Notes: generated by a model from the sequence alone, not told the origin. Shown: positions 1-8,591, counted from the stretch's first letter. The stretch: 64,000 nt of DNA from Weeksellaceae bacterium (GCA_019459455.1 JAIBEX010000019.1:112040-176039), one strand, 5' to 3'. Numbers and translations are program-made.

Positions 1-323
1 TCCTGAGTGAAGGGGTTCTGAAGGTCTACTATTTTAATGGTCCGGATCGCGGTCCAAAATAATCTTGCGAGCACCCACAGATAGTACAGGCCAAATGCTG
101 CCATCAATAAAAACCTGTAGGTACCTTTTGCCTGGAGATCAGCAAGGGAAAATTTTTCGTCGCCAAGGTTTATCTTTACCGCTGACAGGAAACTCAGGTC
201 AACATTAAATACAGAATTAACTGTTGCAATTCCCAAAAGGATTGCAAGAACTATAACGGAGGCCAATGAAAGCCAAAGGAACGGTATTAAAAAATACTGA
301 AGTATTACAGAATTAGTTTTCAT
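1..323 (-). CDS. DUF2975-like membrane protein, N-terminal part (cut by window edge)
   Basis: The reading frame begins at ATG 323-321 and is still open at base 1, so only about 107 residues are visible. A first membrane helix covers about residues 10-35 and a second about 80-98, with a soluble loop between them. The second helix is followed by a charged stretch and the motif QNPFT, which in DUF2975 proteins precedes further helices. DUF2975 proteins are small bacterial membrane proteins of unknown function, often beside a helix-turn-helix regulator; that neighbour would lie outside the window. The family call rests on helix layout and the NPFT motif only. Confidence 0.6.
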   Translation of the reverse strand, partial: MKTNSVILQYFLIPFLWLSLASVIVLAILLGIATVNSVFNVDLSFLSAVKINLGDEKFSLADLQAKGTYRFLLMAAFGLYYLWVLARLFWTAIRTIKIVDLQNPFTQ

Positions 324-344
324 ACAATTTTAGTTTTTTTATTG

Positions 345-373
345 CAAATATATAAATATTTATCGTTTTACAA
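345..373 (-). promoter_or_regulatory. Promoter for the DUF2975-like gene
   Basis: On the minus strand a TATATTTG element (345-352) matches the Bacteroidota -7 consensus TAnnTTTG. A TTG (371-373) lies 18 nt further upstream, a spacing within the range reported for Flavobacterium promoters. The start codon is 21 nt downstream. Confidence 0.6.
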
Positions 374-491
374 TAACTATTTCGAAATTTATTTAAATTG
401 TTTGTTTAGTTGGCTACTATAAAACCATTACCTTGTGCTATATCTAACAGAACTGATATTGGCTATGATGAGAATGTATTGCAATAGAAAA

Positions 492-517
492 CGCCCGGAG
501 AAAGTGATTATCGGGCG
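492..517. other. Isolated GC-rich inverted repeat
   Basis: CGCCCG (492-497) and CGGGCG (512-517) form a perfect 6-bp inverted repeat with a 14-nt loop inside an AT-rich 284-bp intergenic region. There is no following T-tract and no gene upstream on the plus strand, so it is not an obvious terminator. It lies 54 nt before the bTHX -7 element. Function unknown. Confidence 0.3.
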
Positions 518-570
518 AGGGGCACGCGCAAATTTTATGAGTTTTTAGAAGGACGATTGAATTATTTCGT

Positions 571-578
571 TAACTTTG
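571..578 (+). promoter_or_regulatory. -7 element of the bTHX promoter
   Basis: TAACTTTG fits TAnnTTTG and lies 29 nt before the bTHX start codon. No convincing TTG -33 element is seen at 17-23 nt spacing. Confidence 0.55.
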
Positions 579-607
579 TGTAAATCATTAACAAAAATTA
601 TAGCATT

Positions 608-853
608 ATGGGAAAAGGAGACCGCAAATCCAAAAGAGGAAAAATAATAGCTGGCAGCTACGGTAAGAAAAGACTTCGCAAATCACCGTCGGTAAAAAAT
701 ATTCCTGTAACGGTACTGGATGAAGATGATAAAAAAGCACCCAAAACCAAGGTAAGAAAAGAAGTTGGATATCCCACTGAAAAATCTGAAAACGCAGAGG
801 TCGCCACGGAAACCAAACCAAAAGCCACCAGAAAGAAAAAAACCGAAGAATAA
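608..853 (+). CDS. Small ribosomal subunit protein bTHX
   Basis: The 81-residue product starts with the signature of bTHX (MGKGD, then KSKRGKIIAGSYGK), a very basic peptide that packs into the head of the 30S subunit and is widespread in Bacteroidota. The family part is about the first 30 residues. The remaining 50 form a low-complexity Lys/Glu/Thr tail that is longer than the usual compact form and probably disordered. It is monocistronic, with its own promoter and a terminator hairpin overlapping its stop codon. Identification is by the N-terminal motif. Confidence 0.85.
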   Translation: MGKGDRKSKRGKIIAGSYGKKRLRKSPSVKNIPVTVLDEDDKKAPKTKVRKEVGYPTEKSENAEVATETKPKATRKKKTEE

Positions 854-868
854 TCTTCGATTTTTTTT
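844..868 (+). terminator. Intrinsic terminator overlapping the bTHX stop codon
   Basis: CGAAGA (844-849) pairs with TCTTCG (854-859) around a 4-nt loop, followed by a run of eight T (861-868). The TAA stop (851-853) lies in the loop, so translation and the hairpin overlap. Confidence 0.65.
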
Positions 869-887
869 ATCGTGTATGATCAGGGAA

Positions 888-1553
888 TTATTTTCCTCCT
901 CCTAAAATACTGCCTAAAAGACCTCCCAATCCACCCTGCTGCTGCTGGTTGTTATTATTACCTCCCAAAACACTTCCGAGGATATCGTTGAGTGGATTAC
1001 CTGAAGACTGCTGAGAACCGCCGCCTAAAACGCTTCCTAAAATATCGTTCAGCGGGTTTGAAGGTTCTGCCTGAGCCTGGTTCTGGGCACCGCCTAAAAT
1101 TCCCCCCAACAAATCGCCCAATCCACCGCCGGAGTTCACTCCGCTGGTCTGCTTTTCTTTCCCAATGTACCCCATAATAAGTGGAGCGAGCATTGCCAAA
1201 ATAGGGCCGATTTTATCCATTGAAATGCCGGTGTTCTGCGAGAGCTGGTTTTCCACCTGCGATTTCTGTCCGCCGAAGATATGGTCCAAAATGGAACCGC
1301 CCTCCTGCTGCCTTGCTTCGACCTGCGAAGGATCATCGAGGATGCTTCCGTCATGGTCTTTATCCAGTGCGCTGTTTATCGCTTCTGCTTCATTGGGGTC
1401 GTCCTGGGATTTTTTTCTCAGATAGGAGATGACCAACGGAGCCGCCACCGCCATAAGGGCGATAATCTGATTCTTGCTGATACCGAATTTGTTTTCTGCC
1501 TGCGATGCTACCTGCGAACCGGCATTTCCTGTGATAAGATCAATTAAATTCAT
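888..1553 (-). CDS. DUF937 domain protein with Gly/Asn/Gln-rich C-terminal repeats
   Basis: The 221-aa product has two segments of the DUF937 type: about residues 20-50 (GISKNQI, then ALMAVAAPLVISYL) and about 105-135 (GISMDKIGPILAMLAPLIMGYIG). They are separated by an acidic linker with a calcium-loop-like DKDHDGS. From about residue 140 it becomes low-complexity, with two copies of NPLNDILGSVLGG and a GLGGLLGSILGGGK end. There is no signal peptide. DUF937 proteins have no established function. The gene is monocistronic and converges on bTHX. The C-terminal repeats suggest recent internal duplication. Confidence 0.75.
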   Translation of the reverse strand: MNLIDLITGNAGSQVASQAENKFGISKNQIIALMAVAAPLVISYLRKKSQDDPNEAEAINSALDKDHDGSILDDPSQVEARQQEGGSILDHIFGGQKSQVENQLSQNTGISMDKIGPILAMLAPLIMGYIGKEKQTSGVNSGGGLGDLLGGILGGAQNQAQAEPSNPLNDILGSVLGGGSQQSSGNPLNDILGSVLGGNNNNQQQQGGLGGLLGSILGGGK

Positions 1554-1588
1554 AGTTTCTTATTTTAATGTTGGTGAAAAATGAATAT

Positions 1589-1596
1589 CAAAGTTA
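1589..1596 (-). promoter_or_regulatory. -7 element for the DUF937 gene
   Basis: TAACTTTG on the minus strand, 35 nt upstream of the start codon at 1553. Confidence 0.5.
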
Positions 1597-1640
1597 CCAA
1601 AAACTATTCCGCCAGCCTTTTGTGAACTGATAAAAGACTG

Positions 1641-2894
1641 TTAAAGTTTCCGTATTTCCTCCAGGGAATAACCCTGGGCTTTTTTTAGCCGGATAAATTC
1701 TTCAGCACTCTTTGTCATCCATTCCATACGGTCGGGTGCGGTTCTTCCGTCAATGGTGAACTCCAGGATTCCAACATTATTTTTCATCCATGGCAACATA
1801 TAATAAGAAAGCCCGCCTTTATATGACTTGCGTTCTCCGAATGCCTTTCCGTGTTCAGTGGTGGAAGCCACCGCCAAGGAAATCCAATAAAAAGCAGGAA
1901 CCAACAGCGAAGAAAAGGCAATGATTCTCACTGCTTTTCTCTCCTTCATCCTACAAATTCCGACTCCGCAAAGAATGGCAAGGATGAAATTGAAGGGTAA
2001 AAAAAACACATAATTATCGGAGACACTGAAAATAACGGAGAACAGAAAGACCGGAACTGCCGCCGAAATAAAGAAGAGAAAAATCCTGTAGTGGTTTTTA
2101 TACATATGAATTAAACCCAAAACCGAAAACAGTACAAAGTACCAGAAATTATAGAAGATGTAGCCAACCGCACCTGCAAAACTTTTGATGACTGCAGCAT
2201 ACTGAAAAGTGTCCAGCACGGTTCCGGTAGAAAACACACCCGCCACCGGCTCACCCTTCAGCAGAGGAACTGAAATTAAAGCCAACACCGAAAAAGCAAA
2301 GATGAGCAGGCTGCTGAGGGAGGTTCTTTGATCCCTGCTCCAAATCAACAGGAGCAGCAGTGCAGGAACCATCAGGATATTCTGGATATGACTGAAAAGG
2401 CTTATGCCCAGAAAGAGTGAAGCCAGCAGCAGAGGTGTTCCCTTTTGTGTTAACAGGAACTTCACGGAAAAAAGGAGAAACAGCGCAATCCATACCAGAT
2501 TGAAAGTGTAGATCTCGATAATTTCTGAATTCCTCCAGAATGTAAAACTGAGACCGAAAATCACTGCGCTAAAAAATGAAGAAAAATAATCACGGGTGAG
2601 TGTAAGAACGGTCTTATAAAGAAGCACCAAAGAGGCACAGGAAGAGGTGATGACCAGAAAACGACCGATCTCAGAACTCTCGACGAAGGAAAATATTTTC
2701 TTCAGGACAATCAAAGTATTGGTGAATAGGAAATGTGCGTAGGTAGAAGTGGACATTACAAAGTCACCTTTTTCCGTATCGGCAACGAATCCAATGCAGT
2801 CGCCAAAAGGAATTCTGGAAAAACTTCCAAAGAAATAAATCAGATAAAAGCCCAGAAATAAAACCCCGGGAAGGATGAACCCTTTATTGTGCAT
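1641..2894 (-). CDS. Polytopic membrane protein, DUF2723-like (GT-C type)
   Basis: The 417-aa protein has about ten hydrophobic helices from residue 7 to about 345, then a soluble tail of about 70 residues (MLPWMKNNVG onward). The first extracytoplasmic loop holds GDCIGFVAD, resembling the acidic loop (GDSGEF) of DUF2723 proteins, a family related to protein O-mannosyltransferases of GT-C fold. A sugar-transfer or envelope role is an inference from that resemblance. The gene follows the DUF2480 gene by 5 nt on the same strand, so the two are probably co-transcribed. Confidence 0.55.
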   Translation of the reverse strand: MHNKGFILPGVLFLGFYLIYFFGSFSRIPFGDCIGFVADTEKGDFVMSTSTYAHFLFTNTLIVLKKIFSFVESSEIGRFLVITSSCASLVLLYKTVLTLTRDYFSSFFSAVIFGLSFTFWRNSEIIEIYTFNLVWIALFLLFSVKFLLTQKGTPLLLASLFLGISLFSHIQNILMVPALLLLLIWSRDQRTSLSSLLIFAFSVLALISVPLLKGEPVAGVFSTGTVLDTFQYAAVIKSFAGAVGYIFYNFWYFVLFSVLGLIHMYKNHYRIFLFFISAAVPVFLFSVIFSVSDNYVFFLPFNFILAILCGVGICRMKERKAVRIIAFSSLLVPAFYWISLAVASTTEHGKAFGERKSYKGGLSYYMLPWMKNNVGILEFTIDGRTAPDRMEWMTKSAEEFIRLKKAQGYSLEEIRKL

Positions 2895-2899
2895 ACATC

Positions 2900-3409
2900 C
2901 TAATTCTTAAAGATGGGCACATTGGAGCAGGCCTCTCCAAACATCAGCGATTTTACGATGGGTTTAAGCTGCTCCACCAGCTCAATATAGGCATTTTCGG
3001 GAATGCTTTCGTCGGAACAGCCCTTCACGAGTACCCGTTTATGCATGAGTTCTGTAAAATCATAGGTCTGAATGGCGTTATGCATCAGCAGGACTTCCAA
3101 ATCCTCACGGTTTCCGTACACGATTTTCCTTGCCAGATCCGTGATTTTGGCGGTGATTAAAAAATAAGCCCAGAGCGGGACGATGGCTTCAGCAGAATTG
3201 TAAATATAAACATACGAATCCCGGTATTCCTCCGGGTTCACAGTTGCCACCTTATCACGGAAGTCCTTTTCCTTTAGAATCATGCCTTCAAAAAGAAAAT
3301 CCTTAAGGTCAATGCCCAGGCGACGCCCTTTCGGAACCAGCGCGGAGAGGTCAAAATTCACCAGGCCACTGTCTGCAATTTTATTTTTTATTTCAAAATC
3401 TTCTGACAT
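2900..3409 (-). CDS. DUF2480 family protein
   Basis: This 169-aa soluble protein matches the DUF2480 pattern: an N-terminal IADSGLVNFDL, a central FLFEGMILKEKDFR, and SAEAIVPLWAYFLI around residues 90-105. The family is conserved in Bacteroidota and its function is unknown. The fairly conserved Cys residues (CSDES; EACSNVP near the C-terminus) might bind metal, which is a guess. It is first in a two-gene unit with the DUF2723-like membrane protein and divergent from lpxB across only 42 bp. Confidence 0.75.
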   Translation of the reverse strand: MSEDFEIKNKIADSGLVNFDLSALVPKGRRLGIDLKDFLFEGMILKEKDFRDKVATVNPEEYRDSYVYIYNSAEAIVPLWAYFLITAKITDLARKIVYGNREDLEVLLMHNAIQTYDFTELMHKRVLVKGCSDESIPENAYIELVEQLKPIVKSLMFGEACSNVPIFKN

Positions 3410-3418
3410 TATTATTTT

Positions 3419-3426
3419 TATCTTTG
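3419..3426 (+). promoter_or_regulatory. -7 element for lpxB
   Basis: TATCTTTG, 25 nt upstream of the GTG start. It is back-to-back with the minus-strand -7 element at 3429-3436, so both promoters share one short region. Confidence 0.6.
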
Positions 3427-3428
3427 AA

Positions 3429-3436
3429 CAAATTTA
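3429..3436 (-). promoter_or_regulatory. -7 element for the DUF2480-DUF2723 unit
   Basis: TAAATTTG on the minus strand, 19 nt upstream of the start at 3409 and only 2 nt from the lpxB -7 element. Confidence 0.55.
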
Positions 3437-3451
3437 CAATTTTAAAACCAA

Positions 3452-4555
3452 GTGAAGTACTATATCATCGCAGGAGAAGCCTCGGGAGACCTGCACGCCT
3501 CCAACCTTATGAAATCAATTCTGGAAAGGGATGCGCAAGCCGAATTCCGGTTCTGGGGCGGTGATTTAATGACGATGGTCGCCGGTTTTAAACCGGTGAA
3601 ACATTATATGGAACTGGCCTTCATGGGATTTCTGGAAGTAGCAAAGAACCTGAAGACCATTCTGAGGAACATCAGATTTTGCAAGAAAGATATTGCGGAC
3701 TATCAACCCGATGTTCTTATCCTGGTGGACTATCCCGGATTCAATTTAAGGATTGCAGAATTTGGCAAAAATTCAGGGATTAAAGTCGTTTATTATATCT
3801 CGCCCCAACTTTGGGCGTGGAAGGAAGGCCGGGTTGAAAAGATCCGGAAGTTCGTAGATGAGATGCTCGTCATCCTTCCCTTCGAAAGGGAATTCTATAA
3901 AAAACACGGGGTTGAAGCCCATTTTGTCGGTCATCCGCTCCTGGATGCCATTGTGGACCTGCCATCAATCGATTTGCGTAAGTTCAAATCAGAGCATGGC
4001 CTTGACGAAAGGGAAATCATTGCCCTGCTGCCCGGTTCCCGCGAACAGGAGGTGGAAAAAATGCTGGAAATCATGCTGTCAGTTAGGCCAAACTTCAGAC
4101 ATTATCAGTTTGTTATTGCAGGTGCACCAAGTCTTCCAAAGACTTTTTACGAAAGATATGTGGACAGCGACGTTCATTTTGTGTCCAATAAAACCTACGA
4201 TCTGCTGCGGTGCTCCAAAGCGGCACTGGTGACTTCCGGAACGGCAACGCTTGAAACCGCACTGCTCAATATTCCGGAAGTGGTATGCTACAGGAGTTCG
4301 CAGATTTCCTATGAAATCGGGAAAAGGGTGGTGAAGAACATCCAATATATTTCTCTGGTTAACCTGATTATGGACCGGGAAGTCGTAAAAGAACTGATTC
4401 AGCGGGATCTTAACACTTCAAATCTTGTGAAAGAACTCCAGGAGATTCTGGAGGGAGACAAGCGGAAAAAAATGCTTGAGGATTATAAAGACCTCCGCAA
4501 AAAACTGGGCGGGAAAGGTGCCAGCGACAATGCAGCCGCAATCATCATAAAATAG
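3452..4555 (+). CDS. lpxB: Lipid-A-disaccharide synthase
   Basis: LpxB condenses UDP-2,3-diacylglucosamine with lipid X to form the lipid A disaccharide at the inner face of the cytoplasmic membrane. The 367-aa product has the conserved GEASGD motif at residues 8-13, the central SPQLWAW segment, and a C-terminal half with LLPGSREQEV and TSGTATLE typical of this GT-B family (GT19). It begins with GTG; this start gives the expected MKYYIIAGEASGD N-terminus, and no upstream start fits. It is divergent from the DUF2480 gene and followed by comEC in the same direction. Confidence 0.95.
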   Translation: MKYYIIAGEASGDLHASNLMKSILERDAQAEFRFWGGDLMTMVAGFKPVKHYMELAFMGFLEVAKNLKTILRNIRFCKKDIADYQPDVLILVDYPGFNLRIAEFGKNSGIKVVYYISPQLWAWKEGRVEKIRKFVDEMLVILPFEREFYKKHGVEAHFVGHPLLDAIVDLPSIDLRKFKSEHGLDEREIIALLPGSREQEVEKMLEIMLSVRPNFRHYQFVIAGAPSLPKTFYERYVDSDVHFVSNKTYDLLRCSKAALVTSGTATLETALLNIPEVVCYRSSQISYEIGKRVVKNIQYISLVNLIMDREVVKELIQRDLNTSNLVKELQEILEGDKRKKMLEDYKDLRKKLGGKGASDNAAAIIIK

Positions 4556-4623
4556 CCGTGTAAAAGATTTACAGTCAAAAGATTAAGAAAAAATATCTTA
4601 ATTTTATTTGTAAATAACTTTCG

Positions 4624-6396
4624 GTGCGAAAACAGCCGTTACTCATTCTCTGCATTTGTTTTATCCTGGGAATAATTGTCCGGGACTATTGGGCCGTTGA
4701 CCTTAAAACAGCTTACATCATTTTCGTAAGCAGCAGTTTAACGCTGATTTCATTTTTTTCCACTTCGATACCCATCCTTAAGCTGAGAACGTACTTCATC
4801 TGTCTGTTTTTCTTTACCCTGGGCCTACTTCTGCACTCCATTTATTCAAAAAATACGATTCTTCCCCAGCTGAACCAGAAGGAAGAATTGATTTTTAAAG
4901 TGGATAAAAAACTCAACTCCAACGAAAGAAACCGCCGGTACGAAATATTGATTTACAATGAAAATTCAGAATTAAAAAGCGTACTCTCCGTTCCCCGGTC
5001 TTTACCGGAATTCGACTTCAGACATTATTATCAGGCAGAACTTTTCATAAACCGTGTGCAGCATCCCAAAAATGACTATCAGTTCGATTACGCTAAATAC
5101 CTGAACAGAAAAGGGATCTATTTTCAAAGTTATCTGCCGGGTTCATACCGAATTGCCGAGCGGAAGTATGTTGGTTGGAACGACTACATCAGGCAAAAGC
5201 GGATGGATGTGCTTCAGCGCATTGACCGGACTGCAATTTCTGCGAAAAGCCGGGAATTCCTGAAAGGCATCATCCTGGCCGACCGGACCGAGATGGACCG
5301 GGAGACGGTGTCCGACTTCACAAAAACCGGACTGGTACATATTCTGGCAATTTCGGGTTCTCATATTGTGATCATCTTCGGCATCTTTTTCTGGCTGCTG
5401 GTAAAGATATTTCCCGTTGGTTTCAGAAAATATGCCATCATCTGCAGTTTGATCCTTATCTGGATTTTCGCAGTTTTCATTGGCTACGGGAATTCCGTGG
5501 TAAGGTCCTGCATCATGATATCGGTGTACTTCATCTATGTACTTTTGCAGAGGAAGCCTGATCTCCTTCATTCCATGGCGTTGGCAGCATTCATTATTTT
5601 ACTTGCCGATACCCATCAGATTTTTGATGTCGGTTTTCAGCTCAGTTTCCTCGCTGTATTTGGGATTTACTGGCTTAATCAGCCCATACTGAAGTATTTT
5701 CCCAAGCAGGATAATTTCTTTAAGAGAATCCTTTTCAACACCTTTTCAATTTCTCTGGCAGCACAGATTTCTACGCTTCCCGCCGTTCTCTACTATTTTC
5801 ATCAGTTTTCCATGATTTCCATACTGGCCAATCTGATCATTATCCCGCTCTCCGAATTCATCATTGTCTTCAGTCTCTTCATGACGCTGGTAATAGGTTT
5901 TGGCTTTAATTCTTCCCTGCTCAGTGTGGTGTATGATTCTTTCATTAAGCTGGTTTTACAACTGATTCACTGGTTTTCCACTTTTGACCGTTTCCTACTC
6001 CAAAATGTGCCGATGAGCCTGGCAGAAGTTGCCATAATGTGTGCAGGAATTTACTTCTTAAGGTTTCTGATTAAAGAATTTGATCTCCGGAATATGCTGC
6101 GGGTGGCCTTTATAATTCTTATTTACTTTGGGCTGCACATCGGTCTGACCCTTTATGAACAGCGACAAAATGAAGTCATGATTCATCACCATTTCAGGGA
6201 AAAATATTTCTCTGTAAAAGAAACTGAGCACATTACCTTTTGGATCAGAAAAGATGCGGACATCGTAAAGGTTAAAAAATACATCATCGATCCCTACCTC
6301 ACCTCAAAACGCGCGAAGGAATTTGATTTAAAAATCCTGCCCGCCGGTACTACGACAATTAACTACGGTGGAAAACAGTACTTCATCGTAGAATAG
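4624..6396 (+). CDS. ComEC/Rec2-family DNA channel protein, short form
   Basis: ComEC forms the inner-membrane channel for single-stranded DNA during natural transformation. The 590-aa product has two N-terminal helices and an OB-like DUF4131 segment (about 80-180). The Competence core follows from about 200, including GIILADRTEM and LAISGSHIV (241-249, the ISGxH motif), with about eight helices. The usual C-terminal metallo-beta-lactamase-like nuclease domain is absent: only about 90 residues follow the last helix, without an HxHxDH motif. The GTG start is chosen because the frame is closed upstream. It may share the lpxB transcript (68-nt gap). Confidence 0.85.
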   Translation: MRKQPLLILCICFILGIIVRDYWAVDLKTAYIIFVSSSLTLISFFSTSIPILKLRTYFICLFFFTLGLLLHSIYSKNTILPQLNQKEELIFKVDKKLNSNERNRRYEILIYNENSELKSVLSVPRSLPEFDFRHYYQAELFINRVQHPKNDYQFDYAKYLNRKGIYFQSYLPGSYRIAERKYVGWNDYIRQKRMDVLQRIDRTAISAKSREFLKGIILADRTEMDRETVSDFTKTGLVHILAISGSHIVIIFGIFFWLLVKIFPVGFRKYAIICSLILIWIFAVFIGYGNSVVRSCIMISVYFIYVLLQRKPDLLHSMALAAFIILLADTHQIFDVGFQLSFLAVFGIYWLNQPILKYFPKQDNFFKRILFNTFSISLAAQISTLPAVLYYFHQFSMISILANLIIIPLSEFIIVFSLFMTLVIGFGFNSSLLSVVYDSFIKLVLQLIHWFSTFDRFLLQNVPMSLAEVAIMCAGIYFLRFLIKEFDLRNMLRVAFIILIYFGLHIGLTLYEQRQNEVMIHHHFREKYFSVKETEHITFWIRKDADIVKVKKYIIDPYLTSKRAKEFDLKILPAGTTTINYGGKQYFIVE

Positions 6397-6465
6397 TTAG
6401 CCTAAATCGCAGGTTTTCTGATATTTTTCACGCTGCCCGCGAGCGGAAATGCCTGTTTAAAGGCT

Positions 6466-6473
6466 TAACTTTG
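6466..6473 (+). promoter_or_regulatory. -7 element for the AspT-like transporter
   Basis: TAACTTTG, 20 nt upstream of the ATG at 6494. Confidence 0.55.
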
Positions 6474-6493
6474 TTTGCAATAAATTCCAAACC

Positions 6494-8182
6494 ATGTTCG
6501 ACTGGCTCCGTACGCTTCTTCTTCCTTTTGAAAATCCAAGTGTTATACAATCGTTAATTGTGATTATGTTAGCCATTGGAAGCGGAATTTTTTTTGGAAG
6601 GCTTAAGATTGCGAAAGTTTCCCTGGGGGTTTCTGCGGTTATGTTTACCGGACTTATCCTCGGACATCTGGGATACCGGATACAGTATGAAATCCTGGAC
6701 TTCATAAGGGATTTTGGGCTTATCCTGTTTGTATACGCTATCGGCATCCAGGTAGGGCCCTCCTTTTTTTCCTCTTTCAGGAGCGAAGGGCTTAAATTTA
6801 ACATCCTCGCGGTTTCCTGTGTGCTGTTGGGAGCTCTGATTACCTTCATCATCTTTAAAATTAGCGGCGTAAGCATTGAGAATCTGGTTGGCATTATGTC
6901 AGGCGCGGTAACGAACACCCCTGGTCTCGGCGCTGCAAAAAGCACCCTTCAGGAAATCCAGACCCGTTTTCCGGACCGGGTTTACGACGATCCGGCAATA
7001 GGATACGCCATTACCTACCCCATTGGTGTGCTGGGCATCATTTTTACGATCATTATCTCGAAGATAATACTGAAGATTCATCCCGAAAAAGAAATGCGTC
7101 TTTTCCGTATGGCAAAAATCAAAACTGAACTTCCCGTCATCAGCCAAAAGATAAGGATTACAAATGCTGCAGCAGTTGGCAAAACCCTGCAGCAGCTTAT
7201 TGAGGAGAACGGCAAAAACATTGTAATTTCAAGGATAAAACACAGCGGCAGTGAGGCCGTTTTTTCGCCTACTCTTGATACCGCCGTACGAATGCGGGAT
7301 GTTCTTATGATTGTGGGGCTGCAAAAAGATCTGGAGGAATTTACAAAAACGGTTGGCCGTCCGTCAACCGATCAGTTCATTGAAACGGGCAGCGAAATCA
7401 CCCTGAAGAATTTCTTTGTTACCAAGCCCTCTGCCATGCATAAAACGCTTGCGGACCTTGACCTGTACAGCAAATATGATTTGAAAGTAACCAGGGTGTT
7501 CCGCGCAGGCAAGGAAATGCTCGCCCGCCCCTCATTTGAACTCTTTTATGGGGATAAAGTAAGGATAGTGGGCACCGAAGAAAGTCTGAAAGAGGCGGAA
7601 CGGATCATCGGGAATTCGGAGAAGAAACTCATGGAGCCGGATTTCCTTTCGCTGTTTGGTGGACTCTTAATCGGTATCATCATAGGGTCCATTCCAATTA
7701 TGATTCCCTCACTGCCAGTTCCTATAAAACTCGGGTTTGCAGCCGGGCCGCTCATCACTGCACTTTTTATCAGTAGGTACGGGGGAATTTCGTTTATCCA
7801 TTCCTACATTAATAACGGTGCAATCTATTTCATGAAAGATCTTGGAATCTGTCTGTTCTTCGCGGCAGTCGGAATCCACGCTGGCGAGGGTTTTTATGAG
7901 AATTTCATCAAAAACAACGGGTGGACCTGGCTGCTTTATGGTTCGGCGGTCACCTTCATCCCGCTGATTCTTATGGTCATCATCGGAAGGGCATTTATGA
8001 AAATCAATTTCCTTCAGCTTGCAGGAATCATGAGCGGGAGTTATACCGATCCTGCGGCACTGTCTTTCAGTACCACGTATCTTGATAGTGATGTGCCGCT
8101 GCAAAGCTATGCTCAGGTGTATCCCTTGGTTACAATTTTCAGGATATTTGTGGCTCAGATCCTAATCCTGCTCCTGGTATAA
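6494..8182 (+). CDS. AspT/YidE/YbjL-family transporter with two RCK_C domains
   Basis: The 562-aa protein has the architecture of the aspartate:alanine exchanger family: an N-terminal membrane half (about 1-190), two cytosolic TrkA-C/RCK_C regulatory domains (about 205-285 and 290-375), and a C-terminal membrane half (about 385-562). Both membrane halves carry the duplicated family motif, GIMSGAVTNTPGLGAA in the first and GIMSGSYTDPAALSF in the second. The substrate cannot be told from sequence; family members exchange amino acids or dicarboxylates. It has its own promoter and ends at a hairpin shared with the convergent PUR gene. Confidence 0.85.
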   Translation: MFDWLRTLLLPFENPSVIQSLIVIMLAIGSGIFFGRLKIAKVSLGVSAVMFTGLILGHLGYRIQYEILDFIRDFGLILFVYAIGIQVGPSFFSSFRSEGLKFNILAVSCVLLGALITFIIFKISGVSIENLVGIMSGAVTNTPGLGAAKSTLQEIQTRFPDRVYDDPAIGYAITYPIGVLGIIFTIIISKIILKIHPEKEMRLFRMAKIKTELPVISQKIRITNAAAVGKTLQQLIEENGKNIVISRIKHSGSEAVFSPTLDTAVRMRDVLMIVGLQKDLEEFTKTVGRPSTDQFIETGSEITLKNFFVTKPSAMHKTLADLDLYSKYDLKVTRVFRAGKEMLARPSFELFYGDKVRIVGTEESLKEAERIIGNSEKKLMEPDFLSLFGGLLIGIIIGSIPIMIPSLPVPIKLGFAAGPLITALFISRYGGISFIHSYINNGAIYFMKDLGICLFFAAVGIHAGEGFYENFIKNNGWTWLLYGSAVTFIPLILMVIIGRAFMKINFLQLAGIMSGSYTDPAALSFSTTYLDSDVPLQSYAQVYPLVTIFRIFVAQILILLLV

Positions 8183-8209
8183 AAAAGAAGCACCCAGAAC
8201 TGGGTGCTT
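8181..8209 (-). terminator. Hairpin terminator between the transporter and PUR genes
   Basis: AAGCACCCAG (8188-8197) and CTGGGTGCTT (8200-8209) form a perfect 10-bp stem. On the minus strand it is followed by a T-tract, so it best terminates the PUR gene; it may also halt the plus-strand transporter transcript. Confidence 0.7.
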
Positions 8210-8226
8210 ATAATCGTTTTTGCTTT

Positions 8227-8562
8227 TTAAACTTCGTCGTCCGAATCAATGGTAAATGATTTTGACTTGAAATCTTTATCATGCTTTTCAGAAATTACAT
8301 CCTCACCTTTCTCATTGATGATAAAATCTGTACTTTCATTAAACATTTCGTGAAACGCACTGAAATCTTCCTTGTAAAGATAAATTTTATGCTTTTCGAA
8401 TGTTGCCTCTCCGTTTTCCCCGAAGTTCTTTTTGCTTTCGGTAATCGTAAGATAATAATCTCCCGCTTTCGTCTCGCGCACATCAAAGAAATAGGTTCTT
8501 CTGCCTGCTTTTAACACCTTCGTGAAAATTTCGTTTTCGTGGCGTTCCTTGTAATCACTCAT
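8227..8562 (-). CDS. PUR-family nucleic-acid-binding protein (DUF3276)
   Basis: This 111-aa protein belongs to the bacterial PUR-alpha-like family, small single-stranded nucleic-acid-binding proteins found in Bacteroidota and spirochaetes. The family pattern is the N-terminal EIFTKVLKAGRRTYFFDVRE, a central YYLTITESKK, and KIYLYKEDFSAF, giving the beta-beta-beta-beta-alpha PUR repeat. The C-terminus is acidic (DSDDEV) and probably disordered. It is monocistronic with its own promoter. The biological target in this phylum is not known. Confidence 0.85.
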   Translation of the reverse strand: MSDYKERHENEIFTKVLKAGRRTYFFDVRETKAGDYYLTITESKKNFGENGEATFEKHKIYLYKEDFSAFHEMFNESTDFIINEKGEDVISEKHDKDFKSKSFTIDSDDEV

Positions 8563-8591
8563 TGTACGATAATTTAGAAATCTTAGTTAAA

